DNA of 6,628 nt, taken from positions 1 to 6,628 of the forward strand of contig JAITQI010000034.1 of the NCBI GenBank assembly GCA_031289065.1. Direction: 5' to 3'. This DNA comes from Oscillospiraceae bacterium (GTDB lineage: Bacteria > Bacillota > Clostridia > Oscillospirales > UBA929). Within the stretch, counting starts at the first letter, position 1. Every line of letters starts with the position of its first letter. Under the pieces are notes generated by a model. It saw only the letters and a program-made list of their open reading frames with translations, searched no databases and was not told where the DNA came from. Shown here in pieces: positions 1-5,049 of the stretch. Position numbers and translations under genes: made by a program.

Positions 1-851
1 GGGCCGCCAAAGCCGCCGCCACCACCCGGGCGCGGACCGCCGAAGCCGCCGCCACCGCCGGGCCGGGGGCCGCCGAAGCCGCCGCCACCAGAACGGGAAC
101 CGCCGCCATAACCGCCGCCGCCACCCGGACGCGGGCCTCTGCGATCGTCGCGGTCGCGGCGGTCGCGGCGCTCCTCACGGGGACGGGGGGCTTCGATGGT
201 GCGCGGGCCCATGCGGTTGCCGACGCTGAGTACTTCACCCTTGTATATCCAAACCTTGACGCCGACGCGGCCGTAAGTCGTCTTGGCTTCCGCGAAGCCG
301 TAGTCGATGTCGGCGCGGAACGTCTGCAACGGGATGGTACCTTCGTGATAGTGCTCGACGCGGGCGATTTCCGCGCCGCCGAGACGGCCGGACACGCAGG
401 TTTTGATGCCCCGGGCGCCGAGACGCATGGAGCGCTGCATGGCCTGCTTCATGGCCCGACGGAAGGACACTCGTTTTTCCAGCTGCTGGGCGATGTTTTC
501 GGCCACCAGCTGGGCGTTCATGTCAGGGGAGCGCACCTCGACGATGTTGAGGGAGACCGGCTTTTTGATCATCCCCTCCAGCTTGGCGCGCAGCTTTTCG
601 ATGTCCTGACCCTGACGGCCGATGACCACGCCCGGACGGGCGCAATGCAGGAAAATGCGCACACGGGCGCTGTCCCGCTCGATCTCGACCCGGGGCACAC
701 CGGCGCTGGCCAGCGTGGTCATGAGATACTTGCGGATTTTATAGTCCTCAAAAATCAGCGCGCCCACTTTGTCGTTGCGGGCATACCAACGGGAGTCCCA
801 ACCAAAGATAACGCCGACGCGCAGACCATGCGGATTGACCTTCTGACCCAT
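1..851 (-). CDS. rpsC: 30S ribosomal protein S3, partial, with Gly-rich C-terminal tail
   Basis: S3 sits at the mRNA entry of the 30S head, where it helps unwind mRNA and holds the S10/S14 cluster. The ATG at 851 opens MGQKVNPHGLRVG, the family N-terminus. A KH-type GRQG loop lies at residues 78-81, and the core closes with KVWIYKGEVL at about 199-208. The reading frame then stays open to the window edge (283 complete codons, no stop), so the 3' end is missing. Family members usually end soon after KGEVL. This one continues with an Arg/Asp/Glu linker (about 221-241) and a Gly-rich tail from 243 onward containing GGFGGPRP units. It starts 3 nt after the rplV stop, which suggests translational coupling. 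The gene identity is certain; the tail's function is unknown. Confidence 0.98.
   Translation of the reverse strand, partial: MGQKVNPHGLRVGVIFGWDSRWYARNDKVGALIFEDYKIRKYLMTTLASAGVPRVEIERDSARVRIFLHCARPGVVIGRQGQDIEKLRAKLEGMIKKPVSLNIVEVRSPDMNAQLVAENIAQQLEKRVSFRRAMKQAMQRSMRLGARGIKTCVSGRLGGAEIARVEHYHEGTIPLQTFRADIDYGFAEAKTTYGRVGVKVWIYKGEVLSVGNRMGPRTIEAPRPREERRDRRDRDDRRGPRPGGGGGYGGGSRSGGGGFGGPRPGGGGGFGGPRPGGGGGFGG
6..101 (-). repeat. Tandem repeats coding the Gly/Phe/Arg tail of S3
   Basis: Three imperfect in-frame direct repeats lie at 6-38, 39-71 (33 nt each) and 72-101 (30 nt). Read on the minus strand, the units encode variants of GGGGGFGGPRP. A more diverged Gly/Tyr/Ser stretch precedes them (about 87-125). 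Units differ mainly at third codon positions and in the Arg-Pro part, so they are not freshly duplicated. The array continues to the window edge, so copy number cannot be known. GCC/GGC-rich codon runs of this kind are prone to slippage. Confidence 0.85.
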
Positions 852-854
852 AAC

Positions 855-1199
855 TTATCCCACCTGCTCCTTCTCGCACACCGTAATGGTGATGTGTGAC
901 GTCCTCTTGAGGATACGGAAGGCACGGCCCTGGGCGCGGGGCATAATGCGCTTGAGGACGGGGCCGGGGCCGATGAGTACCTTTGAAACGATCAGGTTGT
1001 CGGCGTCCATATCGTGGTTGTTCTCGGCGTTGGCCACGGCGCTGCCCAGGGTTTTGAGCAGGGGCTCGGACGCGGCCTTGGGGGTGTGTTTGAGAATGGC
1101 CATGGCCGTCTTGGTATCCTTGCCGCGAATGAGCTCGCCCACGATGGACACCTTGCGCGGCGAGATGCGGACATAGCGCGCATGCGCTGTGGCTTCCAT
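855..1199 (-). CDS. rplV: 50S ribosomal protein L22
   Basis: L22 binds 23S rRNA, and its long beta-hairpin lines the peptide exit tunnel near the macrolide site. The 114-residue product matches the usual length of about 110. It opens MEATAHARYVRISPRKV, and the RISPRKV motif is typical. The tunnel hairpin spans about residues 77-103, including PRAQGRA and KRTSHI. The ATG at 1199 is preceded by AAGGAGGAG (1205-1213), which lies in the 15-nt gap after rpsS. No deletion or insertion is visible in the hairpin that would suggest macrolide-resistance changes. It lies between rpsS and rpsC as in nearly all bacteria. Confidence 0.99.
   Translation of the reverse strand: MEATAHARYVRISPRKVSIVGELIRGKDTKTAMAILKHTPKAASEPLLKTLGSAVANAENNHDMDADNLIVSKVLIGPGPVLKRIMPRAQGRAFRILKRTSHITITVCEKEQVG
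859..865 (-). promoter_or_regulatory. Weak ribosome binding site of rpsC inside rplV
   Basis: On the minus strand AGGTGGG lies 7 nt before the rpsC ATG and inside the last rplV codons (Gln-Val-Gly-stop). It is poorer than the AGGAGG-type sites of the neighbouring genes. With only 3 nt between the rplV stop and the rpsC start, ribosomes finishing rplV probably reinitiate at rpsC. Confidence 0.6.
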
Positions 1200-1214
1200 A
1201 GGTTCTCCTCCTTC

Positions 1215-1490
<276 letters not shown>

Positions 1491-1508
1491 TGACTCTCTC
1501 TCCTCCCC

Positions 1509-2342
1509 TTATTTCGCGCCCCGGCGCTTGACGATGAACTGATCGGTGAGGTTCTTCTTCTTGCGGGTCTTGTATCCCAAGGTCGGTTTGCCCCAGGGGG
1601 TGACCGGGCCGGGCCGACCGATGGGGGCCTTGCCCTCGCCGCCGCCGTGGGGGTGATCGACCGGGTTCATGACGCTGCCGCGCACGGTGGGCCGCCAGCC
1701 CATGTGGCGCTTGCGGCCGGCCTTGCCGAGCTGGACGTTCTCATGGTCGAGGTTGCCCACTTGGCCGATGGTGGCCCGGCAGATCATGCGCACATACCGC
1801 ACCTCGGTGGAGGGGAGCCTGATCTGGGCCATGGTGCCCTCTTTGGCCATGAGCTGCCCCGCCGTACCCGCTCCGCGGGCCAACTGGCCGCCCTTGCCGG
1901 GATAGAGCTCGATGTTGTGGATGAAGGTGCCCAGGGGGATGGCGGAGATGGAGAGAGAGTTGCCCGGCTTGATGTCGGCGCCGTCGCCGGACAGCACGGG
2001 GTCGCCCACCTTCAGGCCCACCGGGGCCAGGATGTAGCGCTTCTCGCCGTCCTCATACTCGAGCAGGGCGATGTTGGCCGAACGGTTGGGGTCATACTCC
2101 AGGGCCAACACGGTGGCCGGGATGTTCAGTTTATCGCGCTTGAAATCGATGATGCGGTATTTGCGCTTATGGCCGCCGCCTCTGTGGCGCACGGTGATGC
2201 GTCCGTAGCTGTTGCGTCCGGCCTTTTGGTTGAGGCTTTCGGTGAGCTTGCGCTCGGGCGCCTTTTTGGTCAGTTCGGCGAAGGACAGAACCGACATATG
2301 GCGGCGCGACGGCGTGGTCGGCCGGAAATATTTGATGGCCAT
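1509..2342 (-). CDS. rplB: 50S ribosomal protein L2
   Basis: L2 is a primary 23S rRNA binder needed for subunit association and peptidyl-transferase activity. The 277-residue length is typical. It opens MAIKYFRPTTPSRR and has the basic HRGGGHKRKYR segment near residues 53-63. The C-terminal DHPHGGG (229-235) contains the histidine aligned with the functionally important E. coli His229. I chose the ATG at 2342 because it gives the conserved N-terminus and has AGAGGAG about 8 nt upstream. The frame stays open further upstream to 2477, but that stretch runs through a repeat element and is not L2-like. The 164-nt gap separating it from rplW is abnormal for this operon. Confidence 0.99.
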   Translation of the reverse strand: MAIKYFRPTTPSRRHMSVLSFAELTKKAPERKLTESLNQKAGRNSYGRITVRHRGGGHKRKYRIIDFKRDKLNIPATVLALEYDPNRSANIALLEYEDGEKRYILAPVGLKVGDPVLSGDGADIKPGNSLSISAIPLGTFIHNIELYPGKGGQLARGAGTAGQLMAKEGTMAQIRLPSTEVRYVRMICRATIGQVGNLDHENVQLGKAGRKRHMGWRPTVRGSVMNPVDHPHGGGEGKAPIGRPGPVTPWGKPTLGYKTRKKKNLTDQFIVKRRGAK

Positions 2343-2370
2343 GCTTTGCTCTCCTCTCCAACGACAATTC

Positions 2371-2503
2371 CAATTGACGAACAATGGACAGTTGACAATT
2401 GACAATTGACAATCATGGAGTCCGCTGCGCGGACAAATTTTATTTTGGGTCGCCGCTGATCTCCCGACAATTGTCAATTATCCATTGTCAATTGTCAATT
2501 GCG
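2371..2503. repeat. Inverted arrays of TTGACAA heptamers around a hairpin core (MITE-like or structural element)
   Basis: On the plus strand the left array has TTGACAA three times in tandem (2392-2412), preceded by degenerate copies (TTGACGA at 2374, TGGACAG at 2385). The right array is its inverse: TTGTCAA, TTATCCA, TTGTCAA, TTGTCAA (2471-2498), then TTG. By eye, 27 of 31 positions of the two arms can pair (2382-2412 with 2471-2501). The 58-nt centre contains a perfect 6-bp hairpin, GTCCGC-TGC-GCGGAC (2420-2434), next to an A/T-rich tract (2435-2446). The element nearly fills the rplW-rplB gap and stops a few bases before the rplW stop codon. It is far more AT-rich than its surroundings and encodes no protein. 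Whether it is mobile cannot be judged from one copy. Confidence 0.85.
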
Positions 2504-2506
2504 TCG

Positions 2507-2800
2507 TTACACCATGCCTTCGAAGAACTCGATGGTTTTGGACTCGGGTTTGAGGCGGACGATGGCTTTTTTCCAAGCGGCGCGGCGGCCGACGTGGACG
2601 CCTTGGCGCTTCTCTTTGCCCTGCATGTTGATGGTGTTGACGCTGAGGACTTTAACGCCGAAGATGGTCTCCACGGCTTGGCGGATCTCAATTTTGTTGG
2701 CGTCCCGGGTCACGCGGAAGACGTACTTTTTGATGTCCACCGCTTCCATCGAGCGTTCGCTGATGACCGGGCCAAGCAGAATATCATAAGCCGATTTCAT
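2507..2800 (-). CDS. rplW: 50S ribosomal protein L23
   Basis: L23 lies at the tunnel exit and is the docking site for trigger factor and SRP. It has 97 residues, the usual size. It starts MKSAYDILLGPVISE and contains ANKIEIRQAVETIFGVKV and, near the end, WKKAIVRLKPESKTIEFFEG, the family signature. Its ATG overlaps the rplD stop as ATGA. Its ribosome binding site (GGAGG-rich, about 2811-2818) is inside the last codons of rplD, so translation is probably coupled to L4. The stop codon is followed almost at once by the heptamer repeat element, so that element lies in the mRNA directly downstream. Confidence 0.99.
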   Translation of the reverse strand: MKSAYDILLGPVISERSMEAVDIKKYVFRVTRDANKIEIRQAVETIFGVKVLSVNTINMQGKEKRQGVHVGRRAAWKKAIVRLKPESKTIEFFEGMV

Positions 2801-3423
2801 TCGGCGTACACCTCCTCCAACCGGGTCACGGCGGATTTGTCGATGACCACGCGGGCGGCCCGCAGCAGGTCGTAAGCGCTGATGGCCCCGACGAAGGCGG
2901 TGGTGACGCCGTCGATGTTGCGGGCCGATTTGACGACGTTTTCGCTGTCAGCCGGGGTGATGACCAGGGCCTTGCCGGACACCGGGAGCTTGCCCAGGAA
3001 GGCGGCGAAGGTCTTGGTCTTAATCTCGTCCATCTTCAGTTCGTCGATGACCAGCAGTTCCCCGGCCTTTGTCTTGGCGGACAGGGCGCTCTTCATGGCC
3101 AGGCGGCGCACCTTTTTGTTGACGTCGTAGCGGTAGGAGCGGGGCTTGGGGCCGAGGGCGATGCCGCCGTGGGTCCACTGCGGGGAGCGGGTGGAACCCT
3201 GGCGGGCGCGTCCGGTTCCCTTTTGACGCCACGGCTTGATGCCGCCGCCGGAAACCTCGGCCCGGGTGAGGGTGGACTGGGTGCCCTGGCGGCGGGCGGC
3301 CAGGTGATGGCGCACCATGTCGTGCAGTACGTGCTTATTCGGCTTGATGCCGAAGACAGCGTCCGACAGCTCGACTTCGCCGACAACCGCGCCGGACATA
3401 TCGTATACGTTCACTTTGGGCAT
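2797..3423 (-). CDS. rplD: 50S ribosomal protein L4
   Basis: L4 binds 23S rRNA, and its extended loop reaches the exit-tunnel constriction beside L22. In E. coli it also represses its own operon through the S10 leader. The product has 208 residues, the normal length. The loop spans about 44-98 and includes KPWRQKGTGRARQG (63-76) followed by a GPKPRSYRY stretch. The N-terminus MPKVNVYDMSG is canonical for this family. The ATG at 3423 is 14 nt after the rplC stop. An AAAGGAG site overlaps that stop codon. The leader of this operon contains a possible attenuator (4560-4594), but L4 control here would be extrapolation from E. coli. Confidence 0.99.
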   Translation of the reverse strand: MPKVNVYDMSGAVVGEVELSDAVFGIKPNKHVLHDMVRHHLAARRQGTQSTLTRAEVSGGGIKPWRQKGTGRARQGSTRSPQWTHGGIALGPKPRSYRYDVNKKVRRLAMKSALSAKTKAGELLVIDELKMDEIKTKTFAAFLGKLPVSGKALVITPADSENVVKSARNIDGVTTAFVGAISAYDLLRAARVVIDKSAVTRLEEVYAE

Positions 3424-3437
3424 CGGTCACATCTCCT

Positions 3438-4073
3438 TTAGGCGTTCTTCACGGTGTTGCGCAGGTATACGAGCCCGCCCTTGGGGCCGGGGACGGCACC
3501 GCGCACCGCGATGAGATTGAGTTCGGGGTCCACCTTGACCACATCCAGGTTGAGGATGGTGACCTGTTCGGCGCCCATATGACCGGGCATGATCTTGCCC
3601 GGGAACACGCGGGAGGGGCTGGAGTTGGCGCCCATGGAGCCCTGATGGCGATGCACCGGGCCGCCGCCGTGGGACATACGGCCCCGGGAAGCGCCCCAGC
3701 GCTTGACGACGCCCTGGTAGCCCTTGCCCTTGCTGACGCCGGTGATGTCCACTCGGTCGCCCGCGGCGAAGACGTCGGCTTTGATCTGGTCGCCCACGTT
3801 GTACTTGTCCGGCTCGGAGAGCTTGAACTCCTTGAGGTACTTGAGCAGCGGCACACCGGCCTTTTGCAGGTGACCCTGTTCCGGTTTGGGAAGTTTGCGG
3901 GCTTCGATCTCGGCGAAGCCGATTTGCACGGAGGTGTAGCCGTCGGTCTCCTGGGTTTTCTTCCGCACGACGACGCAGGGCCCGGCTTCGATGACGGTCA
4001 CCGGGATGACCTTGCCGTTCTCGTCGAAGATCTGCGTCATGCCGGCCTTTCGGCCAATGATCGCTTTGTCCAT
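3438..4073 (-). CDS. rplC: 50S ribosomal protein L3
   Basis: L3 is an early 23S rRNA-binding assembly protein whose loop approaches the peptidyl-transferase centre. It has 211 residues, as expected. It opens MDKAIIGRKAGMTQIFDE. It has SKGKGYQG (114-121) and the central loop with GRMSHGGGPVHRHQGSMG (131-148), followed by PSRVFPGK and MPGHMG. No change stands out in the drug-relevant loop. The ATG at 4073 has AGGAGG (4080-4085) 6 nt upstream. The 72-nt spacer before it carries two tandem hairpins, longer than the other ordinary junctions of this operon. Confidence 0.99.
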   Translation of the reverse strand: MDKAIIGRKAGMTQIFDENGKVIPVTVIEAGPCVVVRKKTQETDGYTSVQIGFAEIEARKLPKPEQGHLQKAGVPLLKYLKEFKLSEPDKYNVGDQIKADVFAAGDRVDITGVSKGKGYQGVVKRWGASRGRMSHGGGPVHRHQGSMGANSSPSRVFPGKIMPGHMGAEQVTILNLDVVKVDPELNLIAVRGAVPGPKGGLVYLRNTVKNA

Positions 4074-4092
4074 ATCGTTCCTCCTGTTATTG

Positions 4093-4131
4093 GTTGGCCT
4101 GAGCCAACATAACGCGGCGGTTCGCCGCCGC
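4093..4131 (-). promoter_or_regulatory. Two tandem hairpins in the rpsJ-rplC spacer
   Basis: In the mRNA sense (minus strand), the first hairpin is GCGGCGG-CGAA-CCGCCGC (4131 down to 4114), with a 7-bp perfect stem and a tetraloop. The second is GTTGGC-TCAG-GCCAAC (4108 down to 4093), with a 6-bp perfect stem and a tetraloop. They lie 5 nt apart, after the rpsJ stop and before the rplC ribosome binding site (4080-4085). No U-run follows, so they are not intrinsic terminators. Possible roles are protection or processing of the mRNA or translational control; none is shown. Confidence 0.65.
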
Positions 4132-4145
4132 CATTGACGACTGTC

Positions 4146-4463
4146 TTACAGCTTGATTTCGATTTCCACACCGGCGGGGAGGTCGAGGGACATGAGGGAC
4201 TCCACCGTCTTCTGGGAGGGCTTGAGGATGTCGATCAGGCGCTTGTGGGTGCGGCGCTCGAACTGCTCCCGGGAGTCCTTATATTTGTGTACGGCGCGCA
4301 GGATGGTGATGATCTCCTTGTGGGTGGGCAGGGGCACGGGACCGGAGACCCGGGCGCCGGTGCGTTTGGCCGTCTCCACGATGCGCTCCGCGGACTGGTC
4401 GATGAGTTGATGGTCGTAGGCTTTGAGGCGGATACGGATCATTTCCTTGGTGGGTGTCGCCAT
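4146..4463 (-). CDS. rpsJ: 30S ribosomal protein S10 (NusE)
   Basis: S10 is part of the 30S head and, as NusE, joins NusB in antitermination complexes and contacts NusG for transcription-translation coupling. The 105-residue product contains IRIRLKAYDHQLIDQSAE, RTGARVSGPVPLPT and the loop HKYKDSREQFERRTHKRL, and ends DLPAGVEIEIKL, all diagnostic. I chose the ATG at 4463 (MATPTKEMIRIRLK) because AGGAGG (4474-4479) lies 10 nt upstream and it gives the normal length. The frame is open further upstream to 4811, but that part is leader sequence with no similarity to S10. It is the first gene of the operon. Confidence 0.99.
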   Translation of the reverse strand: MATPTKEMIRIRLKAYDHQLIDQSAERIVETAKRTGARVSGPVPLPTHKEIITILRAVHKYKDSREQFERRTHKRLIDILKPSQKTVESLMSLDLPAGVEIEIKL

Positions 4464-4734
4464 AGTAGGGGTTCCTCCTTTTCGCACGTGGGGGCGCGGG
4501 GCCCCGTGTGCGGATGAGAAAAAGTGCCTTCCCTGCCGTGTGTGTCGCGCCCGGCCTGGAAAAAAACCGTTTGCCCCTTGATGGGCTCGCGGTTCGGCCG
4601 ACGCGGATGAAACACCCGCAGACATTGTATCGCAATCTTTCTCAGCCGCCCGATTGTCGGACATACTCCACGGAAGTGACCCGCCGACGGCGGCAATCTC
4701 CCGCTTCATCGCGCGCCGTGCCGCGCACAGACGC
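4464..4734 (-). promoter_or_regulatory. Structured 5' leader of the S10 operon mRNA
   Basis: About 270 nt separate the predicted start of transcription (near 4734) from rpsJ. In RNA sense it can form CCGCC-GTC-GGCGG (4693-4681), then GCGGGTG-TTT-CATCCGC (4619-4603, one G-U pair), then a hairpin with a U-run (4594-4560). A GC-rich hairpin built on GCAC/GTGC and GGGG/CCCC lies just ahead of the ribosome binding site (about 4511-4483). No conserved protein is encoded. In E. coli the S10 leader mediates L4 autoregulation; I do not recognise that leader's sequence here, so equivalence is only analogy. Confidence 0.55.
4560..4594 (-). terminator. Candidate attenuator (intrinsic-terminator-like hairpin) in the S10 leader
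   Basis: In RNA sense the order is AACCG, CGA, GCCC, a 6-nt loop, GGGC, AAA, CGGUU and then the rest of a seven-U run (4566-4560). The outer 5-bp stem and inner 4-bp stem are separated by a 3x3 internal loop. It lies about 140-175 nt after the predicted transcription start and roughly 100 nt before rpsJ. A hairpin ending in a U-run inside a ribosomal leader is the arrangement expected for attenuation. The interrupted stem is weaker than a textbook terminator. Confidence 0.5.
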
Positions 4735-4740
4735 TCGTAT

Positions 4741-4769
4741 ATGATACAACAGGCAAAGGCGGTTGTCAA
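4741..4769 (-). promoter_or_regulatory. Sigma-A promoter of the S10 operon
   Basis: On the minus strand a perfect -35 box TTGACA (4769-4764) is followed by a 17-nt spacer and the -10 box TATCAT (4746-4741), one mismatch from consensus. Transcription should start near 4734. The near-consensus strength suits a ribosomal operon. It reads away from the GH3 gene and towards rpsJ. Confidence 0.88.
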
Positions 4770-4809
4770 GTATAAATTTTGCAAAACGGCGGGGAAATTC
4801 CGAAATTTC
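4770..4809. promoter_or_regulatory. AT-rich, palindrome-containing segment upstream of the S10 promoter
   Basis: Immediately behind the -35 box there is an A/T-rich block (4770-4786) containing the perfect 10-bp palindrome TTTTGCAAAA (4777-4786). Next comes an inverted repeat GAAATT-CCGA-AATTTC (4794-4809). The position, about -40 to -75 relative to the predicted start, fits an UP element for the RNA polymerase alpha subunit. A regulator site is an alternative. The AT content contrasts sharply with the GC-rich surroundings. Confidence 0.45.
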
Positions 4810-4923
4810 ATGGAGAGGGGGATGGGCCGCCCTTCGCCGGATGGGATTTGCCCTTTCCGGCCTCTCGGGAATCCCGCGCTCCTCCTTTATATATTGTCTT
4901 CTCCCCGCGCCATTTGGTGGGGG

Positions 4924-4951
4924 CGGCCGGGGCGGAGGCGGCCGTTTTTTT
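4924..4951 (+). terminator. Intrinsic-terminator-like hairpin with no gene before it
   Basis: On the plus strand CGGCCG (4924-4929), a 9-nt loop and CGGCCG (4939-4944) are followed by seven T (4945-4951). A short all-GC stem followed directly by a T-tract is the classic Rho-independent layout. No plus-strand gene lies upstream within the intergenic region, and the GH3 promoter starts only about 20 nt downstream. It may insulate the GH3 gene from leftward-origin transcription, end a small RNA, or be a relic of a lost gene. Confidence 0.6.
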
Positions 4952-4952
4952 G

Positions 4953-4995
4953 CCCCAACGCGAATTCCCCGCTTGCCAAGCGCCCTCCGTTGGGG
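4953..4995. promoter_or_regulatory. Nested inverted repeats over the GH3 promoter (candidate operator)
   Basis: A perfect 8-bp inverted repeat, CCCCAACG (4953-4960) and CGTTGGGG (4988-4995), brackets the -35 box and ends right beside the -10 box. Inside it, CGCTTG-C-CAAGCG (4970-4982) is a palindrome with one central base that covers the -35 hexamer. Binding at either would block RNA polymerase, as expected for a sugar-responsive repressor. No regulator gene is visible in the window, and I do not assign a family. Confidence 0.45.
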
Positions 4996-5001
4996 TACAA
5001 T
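4973..5001 (+). promoter_or_regulatory. Sigma-A promoter of the GH3 gene
   Basis: TTGCCA (4973-4978) is followed by a 17-nt spacer and TACAAT (4996-5001); each box is one base from consensus. Transcription should begin near 5008, leaving a leader of only about 42 nt before the GTG start. Confidence 0.8.
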
Positions 5002-5034
5002 GGGAGCGGCAAATTGGGCTGAACCCATATATAT

Positions 5035-5042
5035 AGAGGAGG
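5035..5042 (+). promoter_or_regulatory. Ribosome binding site fixing the GTG start of the GH3 gene
   Basis: AGAGGAGG lies 7 nt before GTG at 5050, ideal spacing. The ATG at 5043 is in another frame, begins right after the site and stops after four codons, so it is not the start. The next in-frame ATG (5092) would remove 14 residues and has no comparable site. Confidence 0.85.
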
Positions 5043-5049
5043 ATGCTTT

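Noticed and set aside
345..899. 184-codon plus-strand open frame opposite rpsC
   Set aside because: It is a shadow of rpsC, which matches S3 along its length in the other direction.
1647..2402. 251-codon plus-strand open frame opposite rplB
   Set aside because: It is a shadow of rplB with no recognisable motif, and it runs into the heptamer repeat.
2343..2477. N-terminal extension of L2 to an upstream ATG
   Set aside because: The added 45 residues are translated heptamer repeat, unlike any L2. The ATG at 2342 has a good ribosome binding site and the conserved start.
2374..2498. CRISPR array
   Set aside because: The units are only 7 bp, contiguous and inverted about a centre; there are no spacers.
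2392..2498. Internal promoters made by the TTGACA units
   Set aside because: On neither strand is there a good -10 box at 16-18 nt from any of the units. GATAAT on the minus strand (2482-2477) is only 10 nt from the first unit.
4624..4629. Second S10 promoter with -10 TACAAT on the minus strand
   Set aside because: No -35-like hexamer lies 16-18 nt upstream and there is no extended -10 TG, whereas the promoter at 4741-4769 is close to perfect.
4464..4811. N-terminal extension of S10 into the leader
   Set aside because: S10 is complete from 4463 with a proper ribosome binding site, and the upstream codons lie across the promoter.
4654..5022. Plus-strand open frames in the intergenic region
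   Set aside because: They lack a ribosome binding site and any protein-like pattern, and they cross the leader, promoter and terminator signals.
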